Origin: Myxococcota bacterium
GTDB taxonomy: Bacteria > Myxococcota_A > UBA9160 > PR03
Assembly (NCBI GenBank): GCA_030066475.1
Contig: JASJBO010000337.1
Span: 1 to 8,119, forward strand
Direction: 5' to 3'
DNA length: 8,119 bases
The translations under genes and the position numbers were made by a program. Under the pieces are notes generated by a model. The model saw only the letters and a list, made by a program, of their open reading frames with translations. It was not told the DNA's origin and did not search any database. Position 1 is the first letter of the stretch. Every line of letters starts with the position of its first letter. Below are positions 1 to 6,900 of this stretch, in pieces.

Positions 1-610
1 CAACCAGGCCAACAACGTGGCGGTGACCAACCCGATCACGCTGAACCCGGCCGGGCTGCTGAACCTGGGTGCCTTCATCCTCGACGACCGGGTCGACGTC
101 GACCTGCGCATCGCCGCGGCCGAGGTCAACGGCGAGGGCAAGGTGATCTCGAGCCCGCGCGTGGTGACCCTCGACAACCGCGAGGCGATCATCGAGCAGG
201 GCGTGTCGATCCCGTTCCAGACCTTCGAGAACGGCGACGCCCAGCTCGAGTTCATCGACGCGGTGCTGAGCCTGAAGGTCACGCCGCACATCACGGCCGA
301 CCGCAGCATCATCATGGCCATCGAGGTCACGCGCAACGCGCCGGACGCGAGCGTCGACACGCCCACGGGCTCGCCGGCGATCGCCAAGAACCAGGCCAAG
401 ACCGAGACCCTGATCAAGGACGGTCAGACCCTGGTGATCGGCGGCATCTACGTGATCGACAAGGCCGACACCTCGCAGCGGGTGCCGTACTTCTGGAAGA
501 TCCCGGTGATCGGGAACGCCTTCCGGAACGTCGGTACGCGGGACCAGCGCAAGGAGCTGCTGATCTTCGTGAGCCCGAGCGTGGTGGTGGACGCCGTCCA
601 GCCGATCTAG
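1..610 (+). CDS. pilQ: Type IV pilus secretin PilQ, C-terminal part (5' end outside window)
   Basis: This is the last 202 codons of an outer-membrane secretin, the gated ring through which type IV pili leave the cell; the first whole codon is at base 2 and the stop is TAG at 608-610. The fragment covers the beta-barrel secretin domain. It shows the family stretch ISSPRVVTLDN followed by a GVSIPF segment, then LSLKVTPHIT, and near the C-terminus the secretin signature: G-Q-T-L-V-I-G-G, eleven residues, then VPYFWKIPVIGNAF and ELLIFVSPSVV. One position is odd: a Trp (fragment residue 165) stands where most secretins have Gly or another small residue. The N-terminal AMIN, N0/N1 and STN-like domains would lie upstream. 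PilQ rather than GspD is preferred because aroK and aroB follow directly, the classic pilMNOPQ-aroKB order. A secretin of another system is possible but less likely. Confidence 0.92.
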   Translation, partial: NQANNVAVTNPITLNPAGLLNLGAFILDDRVDVDLRIAAAEVNGEGKVISSPRVVTLDNREAIIEQGVSIPFQTFENGDAQLEFIDAVLSLKVTPHITADRSIIMAIEVTRNAPDASVDTPTGSPAIAKNQAKTETLIKDGQTLVIGGIYVIDKADTSQRVPYFWKIPVIGNAFRNVGTRDQRKELLIFVSPSVVVDAVQPI

Positions 611-637
611 CGGGAAGGCGACACACGCACCGAACCC

Positions 638-671
638 CGAGGCGGGGGGAGCCGACGCTCCTCCCGCCTCG
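638..671 (+). terminator. 15-bp perfect stem-loop after pilQ, terminator-like
   Basis: Arms 638-652 and 657-671 pair over all 15 positions, with one G.U pair (647/662), around a four-base CGAC loop. The stem is very GC-rich and starts 28 bases after the pilQ stop. It lacks the run of T that a classical intrinsic terminator has; the bases after it read CTCTATACT. It may end pilus-operon transcription, protect the mRNA 3' end, or be a strong pause. The pairing is seen directly; the function is inferred. Confidence 0.65.
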
Positions 672-674
672 CTC

Positions 675-680
675 TATACT
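675..680 (+). promoter_or_regulatory. Candidate -10 box (TATACT) for aroK
   Basis: TATACT matches the sigma-70 TATAAT consensus at five of six positions and stands out in very GC-rich DNA. With a 17-base spacer, the -35 position would be 652-657 (CCGACG), which matches only GAC of TTGACA and falls in the hairpin apex, so the -35 element is weak. Transcription would start about seven bases after the box, at or next to the aroK ATG (688), implying a leaderless or nearly leaderless mRNA. The box match is seen; promoter activity is inferred. Confidence 0.4.
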
Positions 681-687
681 GGAGCCG

Positions 688-1215
688 ATGGTGGGGGGGG
701 ACACCGTGTGGCTCGTGGGCATGATGGGAGTCGGGAAGTCGGCGGTCGGGGCGCGGCTGGCCGCGCGGCTGGGGCGCGAGTTCGTCGACACCGATGCCGA
801 GATCGAGCGCGAGCGCGGGGCCAGCGTGGCCGAGATCTTCGCGCGCGACGGCGAGCCGGCCTTCCGGCGGCTCGAGCGCGCGGCGTGGGAGCGACTGGCG
901 GGCCGGCCCGTGGTGGCGGCCCTGGGCGGCGGGGCCATCGCCCAGCCGGGCGCCGCCGAGGCGCTGGCGGCGTGCGGCACCGTGGTGCACCTGCGCGCGC
1001 GGCCCGAGACGCTGCTCGAACGGCTCGGAGACGGCGCGGAGCGGCCGCTGCTGGCCGGACTCGACCGCGCGGGGCGCCTGGCCCGGGTGCGCGCCCTGCT
1101 GGCCGAGCGGGCGGCCCACTACGGCCGCGCCCGGATCGCGGTCGACACCGACGGCCTCGACCCCGACGCGGTGGCGGCCGACCTGGAGCGGCGCCTCGCG
1201 GAGGCCGCGGCGTGA
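688..1215 (+). CDS. aroK: Shikimate kinase
   Basis: Shikimate kinase phosphorylates shikimate with ATP to shikimate-3-phosphate, step 5 of the chorismate pathway, in the cytoplasm. The 175-residue product has the usual family length. The P-loop GMMGVGKS lies at residues 11-18. The shikimate-binding residues are the DTD motif (D34, D36), R60 in PAFR and the GGG loop at 80-82. The lid arginine is in ERPLL (R119), and R141 in AERAAHY matches the conserved C-terminal substrate arginine. The start is uncertain: ATG 688 is used here, but GTG 691 or GTG 706 would also leave the domain whole. GGAG at 681-684 is only three bases from ATG 688 and six from GTG 691. The gene follows pilQ and its stop overlaps the start of aroB (GTGA), so translation of the two is probably coupled. 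Confidence 0.95.
   Translation: MVGGDTVWLVGMMGVGKSAVGARLAARLGREFVDTDAEIERERGASVAEIFARDGEPAFRRLERAAWERLAGRPVVAALGGGAIAQPGAAEALAACGTVVHLRARPETLLERLGDGAERPLLAGLDRAGRLARVRALLAERAAHYGRARIAVDTDGLDPDAVAADLERRLAEAAA
1200..1204 (+). promoter_or_regulatory. Ribosome binding site fixing the aroB start
   Basis: GGAGG inside the last codons of aroK sits seven bases before GTG 1212. It supports that GTG as the aroB start, although the reading frame is open far upstream. Confidence 0.7.
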
Positions 1216-2312
1216 CGGCGCGCTCGCGGCTGCGCACGGTGCGGGTCGAGCTGGGCGAGCGGAGCTACCCGATCCGCCTGGGCGTCGACACGCTGGCCGA
1301 GGCGGGCGGAGAGATCGCCGAGCGCACCAAGGCGAGCCGCGCCGTGGTGGTGACGGTGCCGGAGGTGGCGCGGCGCTATGCGCCCAGGCTCGAGCGCTCG
1401 CTGCGCGCCGCCGGCGTGCGCCCGCGCCGCCTGGTGGTGCCCGACGGCGACCGCACCAAGAACCTGCGGCAGGCCGCGCGCCTGTACGACGAGATGCTCG
1501 CCTTCGACGCCGACCGCAGCACGGCCGTGATCGCGCTGGGAGGCGGCATGGTGGGCGACCTGGCCGGCTTCCTGGCCGCCACCTTCCTGCGCGGCGTCCC
1601 CTTCGTGCAGGTGCCCACCACGGTGCTGGCCATGGCCGACGCCAGCGTCGGCGGCAAGGTCGGCGTCAACCTGCCCCAGGGCAAGAACCTGGTGGGCGCC
1701 TTCTACCAGCCGCGGCTGGTGTGGATGGACGTGGCCACGCTGCGCTCGCTGCCGACCCGTCAGCGCGCCGCGGGGCTGGTCGAGGTGATCAAGCACGGCG
1801 TGATCCGCGACCGGGCGCTGTTCGAGCGCTTCGAGCGCGACATCGAGCGCATCCTCGAGCTCGAGCCCGAGCCGACCCTCGCCGTGCTGGCGCGCTCGTG
1901 CGAGATCAAGGCCGACGTCGTGAGCCGCGACGAGCGCGAGGGCGGCCTGCGCGCGATCCTCAACTTCGGCCACACGCTGGCGCACGCCGTGGAGTCGCTG
2001 CGGCGCTATCGCGGCGTCCTGCACGGCGAGGCGGTGGCGATCGGCATGGTCTTCGCCGCGCGGCGCTCCGAGGAGCTGGGCGCGGCGCCCCCTGGGGTGG
2101 CCGACCGCATCGAGGCCGTGCTGGCCCGGGCCGGCCTGCCCACCCGGCCCCCGGCCTACCCACGGAAGGCTTATCTCTCGGCCCTGCGTGTCGATAAGAA
2201 GCGTACGGATGCGCACATCCGGTTCGTGATGCTGCGCGACATCGGGCGCGTGGAGCTGGTGCCGATGCGGCCTGCGGAGATCCTGCCGCGGCGCTTCGGA
2301 GCCGGACGCTGA
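1212..2312 (+). CDS. aroB: 3-dehydroquinate synthase
   Basis: AroB converts DAHP to 3-dehydroquinate, step 2 of the chorismate pathway, using NAD and a divalent metal. The 366-residue product has normal length. NAD-binding and phosphate-binding segments are visible: PDGDRTKN (77-84), GGGMVGDLAGF (110-120), PTTVLAMADASVGGK (135-149) and GKNLVGAFYQP (157-167). The three metal ligands are all present: E191 in GLVEVIKHG, H254 in NFGHTLAHAVE and H271 in LHGEAVAIGM. GTG 1212 is chosen as start because it overlaps the aroK stop (GTGA), has a GGAGG seven bases upstream, and puts the family's N-terminal beta strand (TVRVELGERSYPIRLG) right after it. With aroK it forms the conserved aroKB pair found downstream of pilQ-type genes. 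Confidence 0.96.
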   Translation: MTARSRLRTVRVELGERSYPIRLGVDTLAEAGGEIAERTKASRAVVVTVPEVARRYAPRLERSLRAAGVRPRRLVVPDGDRTKNLRQAARLYDEMLAFDADRSTAVIALGGGMVGDLAGFLAATFLRGVPFVQVPTTVLAMADASVGGKVGVNLPQGKNLVGAFYQPRLVWMDVATLRSLPTRQRAAGLVEVIKHGVIRDRALFERFERDIERILELEPEPTLAVLARSCEIKADVVSRDEREGGLRAILNFGHTLAHAVESLRRYRGVLHGEAVAIGMVFAARRSEELGAAPPGVADRIEAVLARAGLPTRPPAYPRKAYLSALRVDKKRTDAHIRFVMLRDIGRVELVPMRPAEILPRRFGAGR

Positions 2313-2330
2313 CGCCCCCGACCCGGGCAC

Positions 2331-2337
2331 GGAGGGG
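2331..2337 (+). promoter_or_regulatory. Ribosome binding site for the gene at 2342
   Basis: GGAGGGG lies four bases before GTG 2342 in the 29-base gap after aroB. It supports the GTG start and a continuing operon. Confidence 0.65.
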
Positions 2338-2341
2338 AGAC

Positions 2342-2920
2342 GTGGAGAGCTTCGCGGCGACGGCGGAGGCGGCGCGGCGCGCCGGTCAGCCCGACGAGGC
2401 GCTGCGCATCGCGCGCAACGGGCTCGAGCACGCGCCCGATGCGACGGCGAGCCGGATCGCCGCGGCGCTGGCACTGCTCGACCTGGGGCGCGCCGACGAG
2501 GCCCGCTGCGAGCTCGAGCAGCTCGTGGAGCCCGCGGCGCCGCCTGCGGCCGAGAGCGCGGACGGCGGCCTCGGCGCCCTCGACGACGGCGAGATCGACG
2601 CCGCCTTCGATTCGGCCGAGCCCGAGACGAGCGCCATGCTCGACGCCGACGAGGTGGCCCAGCAGGCGATGCGCGCGGCGGACCTGGACGAGCCCGAAGG
2701 CGCCTTCTCGGTCGACGAGGCGCTGGCCGACGCCGACGCGATCCCGCCCGACGACTCCCCGTTCCACACGCAGACCATGGCCGACCTGCTCGAGAGCCAG
2801 GGCGACGTGCCGGGCGCCGAGCGCATCCGCGCCGCGCTCGACGCGATCCCGCCCGCCCGGCCGGCGGCGCTCGACACCCTCGAGCAATGGCTCCAGAACC
2901 TGCGACGAGGTACAGCATGA
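2342..2920 (+). CDS. Small TPR/acidic protein of unknown function
   Basis: No named family is recognised with confidence. The 192-residue protein has three parts. Residues 1-63 form about one and a half TPR-like helical hairpins (ARRAGQPDEALRIARNGLE, then ALALLDLGRADEARCELEQL). Residues 64-137 are an acidic, probably disordered linker with GEIDAAFD at 83-90. Residues 138-190 contain HTQTMADLLESQGDVPGAER, which resembles the single-TPR hairpin of the TxTMAELYxxQG type seen at the ends of many deltaproteobacterial scaffold proteins. There is no signal peptide or membrane segment, so it is probably cytoplasmic. Its last bases overlap the start of the Roadblock gene (ATGA), which suggests coupled translation and that the two proteins may act together. 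The acidic motif is echoed in the large TPR protein at 3926. Annotation as a TPR-repeat protein is reasonable; the role is unknown. Confidence 0.8.
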   Translation: MESFAATAEAARRAGQPDEALRIARNGLEHAPDATASRIAAALALLDLGRADEARCELEQLVEPAAPPAAESADGGLGALDDGEIDAAFDSAEPETSAMLDADEVAQQAMRAADLDEPEGAFSVDEALADADAIPPDDSPFHTQTMADLLESQGDVPGAERIRAALDAIPPARPAALDTLEQWLQNLRRGTA

Positions 2921-3300
2921 GCTTCGAGCCGACCCTGCAGAAGATGGTCGACGGCTGCCCGGGCGCGATCGGCATCGCGCTGATGGGCAGCGACGGGATC
3001 CCGGTGGCCCAGCTCCAGCTCGGCGTCGACGACAGCGGCGAGGCCGGCGAGCTGGGCGAGGACGTGGGCGCCGCAGGCGTCGAGTTCGGGCGCATCCTGG
3101 ACGAGATGCGCAAGGCCGCCGACGCCCTGTCGGCGGGCCGCCTGAACGAGGCCGTGGTCGGGCTGAGCCGCTACTGGCTGCTGTTCCGGACCGTCGACGA
3201 CGAGCTCTTCGTGGTGCTGGCGCTGCTCCCCGACGCCAACGTCGGCAAGGCCCGCTTCCTCGTCCGCCGACATTTGCTGGAGCTGCAGGAGCAGCTTTAG
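2917..3300 (+). CDS. Roadblock/LC7 domain protein (MglB-like fold)
   Basis: The 127-residue product is a single Roadblock/LC7 domain, the fold of MglB and of dynein light chain 7. Such proteins dimerise and bind or regulate small Ras-like GTPases such as MglA. Family landmarks are the N-terminal helix LQKMVDGCPGAIGIALMGSDG (broadly 8-28), the long central helix from about 54 to 75 (FGRILDEMRKAADAL), the paired strands RYWLLFRTVDDELFVVLAL, then PDANVGKARFLVR and a C-terminal helix. The start ATG 2917 overlaps the previous stop (ATGA) and has GAGG six bases upstream. An upstream in-frame ATG at 2887 would add ten residues with no family support. No GTPase gene lies in the window, so its partner is elsewhere or it works with the acidic TPR protein just upstream. 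The domain call is strong; a GTPase-activating role is only inference. Confidence 0.88.
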   Translation: MSFEPTLQKMVDGCPGAIGIALMGSDGIPVAQLQLGVDDSGEAGELGEDVGAAGVEFGRILDEMRKAADALSAGRLNEAVVGLSRYWLLFRTVDDELFVVLALLPDANVGKARFLVRRHLLELQEQL

Positions 3301-3310
3301 CTCGAGCTCC
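3279..3310 (+). other. Two-part stem-loop spanning the Roadblock stop codon
   Basis: GGAGCT (3279-3284) pairs with AGCTCC (3305-3310), and inside it GAGC (3289-3292) pairs with GCTC (3300-3303) around a seven-base loop. The structure covers the TAG at 3298-3300. There is no T run after it. It could be a weak terminator, an attenuator or an mRNA processing point before aroQ; chance pairing in GC-rich DNA is also possible. Confidence 0.3.
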
Positions 3311-3314
3311 GCGG

Positions 3315-3320
3315 TAGGCT
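3315..3320 (+). promoter_or_regulatory. Weak candidate -10 box (TAGGCT) before aroQ
   Basis: TAGGCT keeps the TA....T core of a sigma-70 -10 element and sits just after the stem-loop ending at 3310, 21 bases before the aroQ ATG. No recognisable -35 element is found at 16-18 bases spacing. Read-through from the upstream operon is an equally good explanation for aroQ expression. Confidence 0.2.
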
Positions 3321-3341
3321 CCCGGCCGGAAGGGGGCGGCG

Positions 3342-3788
3342 ATGGCGGACGGACTCCGCGTGCTGGTGGCCCACGGGCCGAATCTCAATCTGCTCGGCAA
3401 GCGCGAGCCCGAGGTCTACGGCACCACGACCCTGGCCGAGATCGACGAGCGGCTGCGCGCGATCGCGGTGCGCGCCGGCGCCGAGCTGCGCACCGTCCAG
3501 TCGAACCACGAGGGCGAGCTGATCGACGCCGTCCAGGGCGCGATCGGGAGCTGCCAGGGCATCGTGATCAACCCCGGCGGCTTCACCCACACCAGCGTCG
3601 CGCTGCGCGACGCGCTGGCGGCGACGGCCCTTCCCGTGGTCGAGGTCCACCTCTCCAACGTCCACGCCCGCGAGCGCTTCCGGCGGCACTCGTACGTCTC
3701 CCCGGTCGCGCTGGGGGTGGTGTGCGGCTTCGGGCCGCGCAGCTACGAGCTCGGGCTCGAGGCCCTGCTAAGGCACCTGGAGCGCTAG
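3342..3788 (+). CDS. aroQ: Type II 3-dehydroquinate dehydratase
   Basis: This enzyme dehydrates 3-dehydroquinate to 3-dehydroshikimate, step 3 of the chorismate pathway, as a dodecamer. The 148-residue length is standard for type II. All family blocks are present: [17 protein letters not shown] (11-27) with R21 and the catalytic base Y26, [10 protein letters not shown] (53-62), NPGGFTHTS (77-85), and [11 protein letters not shown] (101-111) with H103 and R110. Spacing agrees with the M. tuberculosis enzyme (R19, Y24, H101, R108) shifted by two. The ATG start has a purine-rich GGAAGGGGG (3328-3336) ahead of it. It uses the product of AroB, encoded two genes upstream, so the cluster holds steps 2, 3 and 5; AroE (step 4) is not in the window. 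The efp gene that often follows aroQ is absent here. Confidence 0.96.
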   Translation: MADGLRVLVAHGPNLNLLGKREPEVYGTTTLAEIDERLRAIAVRAGAELRTVQSNHEGELIDAVQGAIGSCQGIVINPGGFTHTSVALRDALAATALPVVEVHLSNVHARERFRRHSYVSPVALGVVCGFGPRSYELGLEALLRHLER

Positions 3789-3925
3789 CCCCGGATTCCC
3801 CGCGGCGCCGTGGTTTCCCCTCACCCGGAGGCGGCTCCCGTTCTTCGGCGCGCAGCCGGTCGCCTCAAGAGCGCACCCGGACGGCCGATACGGAGGCAGA
3901 GCCGTGCTCTCGTGCTGAGGGGCCT
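3789..3925 (+). other. Gene-free leader before the large TPR gene, with possible ribosome-site masking
   Basis: This 137-base stretch between the aroQ stop and the GTG at 3926 is the longest gap in the window. No convincing promoter is seen; GATACG at 3887-3892 is too weak to call. Two small hairpins occur: 3800-3804 with 3809-3813, followed by TTTCCCC, and 3827-3830 with 3835-3838, followed closely by a T-rich TTCTTC. CCCCTCA at 3817-3823 is an exact reverse complement of TGAGGGG at 3916-3922, which contains the ribosome binding site. The reading frame of the downstream gene is open through the whole leader, but the translation there is Pro/Arg/Ser-rich low complexity and is not counted as coding. 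Confidence 0.45.
3917..3922 (+). promoter_or_regulatory. Ribosome binding site fixing the TPR gene start
   Basis: GAGGGG lies three bases before GTG 3926. Together with the sharp change from low-complexity sequence to the conserved-looking PSINKRKLL beginning, it decides the start over the upstream ATG at 3722. Confidence 0.55.
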
Positions 3926-6900
3926 GTGCCGTCGATCAACAAGCGAAAACTCCTGGCCTCCGCCCAGCGACACGTCCAGAAGGGCGCGCTCGACAAGGCG
4001 CTCAAGGACTACAACACGATCCTCGACGCCGATCCGCGCGACACGAACGTGCGTCTCAAGCTGGGCGACCTCCAGCTCCGGCGCAACCAGTCGGACGACG
4101 CGATCGCCGCGTACCTGAAGGTCGCCGACCAGTTCATGCGCGACGGCTTCGACGCCAAGGCCGTCGCGCTCTACAAGCAGATCACGAAGATCGACGACAA
4201 GCGGCACGACGTCTACCTGCCGCTCGCCGATCTCTACCAGCGACTCGGTCTGGTGTCGGAGGCGATGGGCGCGCTCCAGACGGCGGCCGACGCCTACCAC
4301 CGCGAGGGCAAGAAGCGCGAGGCACTCGACCTGCTGCGTCGCATGGCGAGCCTCGACCCGTCGAACACCACGAGCCGGCTCAAGGTCGCCGACCTGCTGC
4401 ACCAGGAGGACCTGATCGAAGAGGCGATCGCCGAGTACGACGAGGCGGCTGCGGAGCTCGATCGCCAGGGCGACTGGGAGACGCGCCTCGGCGTGCTCCA
4501 GCGCATCGTCGAGATCGCGCCCGATCGGGTCGACACGCTCGAGGCGCTGGCGCGCCTGCAGCTCCAGCACGGGCGGGCCGACGCCGGGGTGGCCGTCGCC
4601 GAGTCGCTGGTGGCCGCCGACGATGCGCGCGCCGAATCGCACGAGCTGCTCGCCGAGCTGAGCAAGGCCGTCGGCGACGACGAGCGGGCCGTCGAGGCCT
4701 ACCGCCGCTGCGCGCAGATCTGGCGCGAGCGCGGCGACGAATCGCGCGCGCGGGAGATCATGCAGCGCCACGTTCCCAGTGAGCTCTTCGACATGAGCGG
4801 CTCGGGGGGCGGCGCGGTCCACGAGGCCGACGGCGCGACGCTCGACTTCGCCTCGCAGGAAGCGGACGGGTCGCCGTTCGGCGAAGAGGGGATCGGCGGC
4901 GCCGGGGATCCCAACGACGACTCGCTGATCGACTTCGGCGACGACGCCCTCGACCTGGGCGACACCAGCTCCGCCGGCGGGAGCGAGGCGCCGTCCGGCG
5001 CGCCGCTCCACGACGCGGCGGACGACACCGGCACGACCGAGACGGATGCCGTCGACGACGACGCCGACGTCGAGCAGCTGCTGGCCGAGACGACCGTGTA
5101 CCTGCGCTACGGCAAGCACGAGCGCGCCATCACCAGCCTGCGGGCCGTGCTGCAGCGCGAGCCCGATCACATCGGCGCGCTGGAGCAGCTCGGCGACGCG
5201 CTGGTGGCGACCGACGCGGCGGAGCAGGCGGTGGAGGCCTGGAGCCGCGGCGCCCGGGCGGCGCGCGAGGACGGCGACAGCGAGAGCTTCCAGGCCCTGG
5301 TCGAGCGCATCGCCGAGGTGGACGCCGACGCCGCCGCGGCGCTCGGCGAGGGCGGGTCCGCGCCGCGCGCGAGCGCGCCGGAGACGGTCTTCTTCGACTC
5401 CGAGGACTTCGCAGTCGACGACGCGCCCGAGTCCGGCGCGAGCGCACGCGGCGCCCCCGAGACCGTGCTGTTCGACGTCGGCGAGCAGGACGCGTCCGGC
5501 GAGGCCGACGACGTCGAGATCGACCTCGACACCGAGGCCCATGCCGACCGCGATGCGGAAGCCGAGGGCGAGGCCGATGCGGATCCCTCGGCGTTCGACG
5601 CCTCGGCGCTCGAGGACATCGACATCGAGATCGAGGACGACGACTCGCCGGGCGGCGACGAGACCGACCCGACGGCGCGCGATCCCGAGTCGCTCTCGGC
5701 CGAGACCGAGCCGGAGGAGCCCGACTACGGCGACGGGTTCGAGATCGACTTCGAGACGGCCGGCGACGACGCCGGCGAGAGCGACGAGGACCACGCGAAG
5801 CCGCCGGCCGCCGAGGCCGCGCCGTCGGAGGAGATCGATCTCGACGACGACGCGCTCGCGGCGGCCTTCGACGAGGTCGAGGACGACGACGGCCTGGCCG
5901 CTGCGGAGTCGCCCGCGGAGGGCGCGCCAGCGGGCGGCGACGACGCCGAGGTCGACTTCGACGAGACCGATGGCGCGACGCCTCCGGGCATGTCCACGAC
6001 GACGGCGGAGCGCATCGTCGAGGACCTGGAAGAGGCGAGCTTCTACTTCGAGCAGGGCCTGTACGACGAGGCCGAGGCGATCTACCAGCGCATCCTCGAG
6101 GTGGCGCCCAGCCATCCGGGCGCGCTGCTGCGCGTGGGCGAGATCGCGGCCGCGCGCGGCGAGGATCCGGGCGACAGCTCCGGCTCGCAGGCCACGGACG
6201 AGGCGCCGGGGGCCGCGGCCGCAGGCGCTGCGGTGGAGGTCGAGCTCCCGAGCGCGACCGACCTGACCTCGCCCGACCTCGAGCCGGACGCCGAGGCGAC
6301 GTCGCAGGCCGAGTCCGAGGCCGCGGCGCCCGAGGACGGCGACGAGGCGGACACCGCGCCGGAGCCCGCACTCGAGCAGACCGAGCGCGACACGGCGCCC
6401 GAGGCGCCGGCGTCCCGAGCGGAAGCCGAGGCGGAGCCCGACACGCAGCCCGAGGGCGCGGCCGCCGAGGCGGAGGCGCCGGAAGGGGAGGCGGAGACCG
6501 AGGAGGCGTCGTTCGACCTGGCCGCCGAGCTGTCCGACGTCTTCGACGCCGACGACCAGGACGACCCCGACGGCGCCACCGGGACCCACGCGGCCGCGAC
6601 CGACGAGGACGGCTTCGATTCGCTGTTCCGCGACTTCAAGCGCGGGGTCAGCCAGACGCTCGGCGAGGGCGACGCCGAGACCCACTTCGACCTCGGCATC
6701 GCCTATCGCGAGATGGGCCTGCTCGAGGACGCGATCGGAGAGTTCCAGCACGCGCTGGGAGCGGCCGGACGCCAGCTCGACGCGCTCCACATGATGGGCC
6801 TGTGCGCGCTCGACCTGGGGCGCGCGCAGGACGCCGCGGCCCACTTCGAGCAGGGCCTCGCCTCGCCCGAGGTGCCGGCCGAGCAGGAGACCGCGCTGCG

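Noticed and set aside
708..1211. In-frame upstream extension of aroB to 708
   Set aside because: The extension overlaps all of aroK and translates to Arg/Gly-rich sequence; GTG 1212 has a good ribosome site and matches the family N-terminus.
1119..3113. A 664-codon open frame on the minus strand across aroB and the small TPR gene
   Set aside because: The translation is Arg/Pro/His-rich noise opposite aroB, which has all catalytic residues; it is a by-product of high GC content.
3887..3892. GATACG as a -10 box for the TPR gene
   Set aside because: Only three positions match the consensus and no -35 element is found at a normal spacing.
3722..3925. Upstream extension of the large TPR protein to the ATG at 3722
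   Set aside because: It starts inside aroQ, adds 68 residues of Pro/Arg/Ser-rich sequence, and the TPR fold and a ribosome site begin at GTG 3926.
5046..6371. Arg/Thr/Pro-rich open frames in other frames and on the minus strand opposite the acidic linkers
   Set aside because: They are frame-shifted readings of GAC/GAG-rich codons and show no domain.
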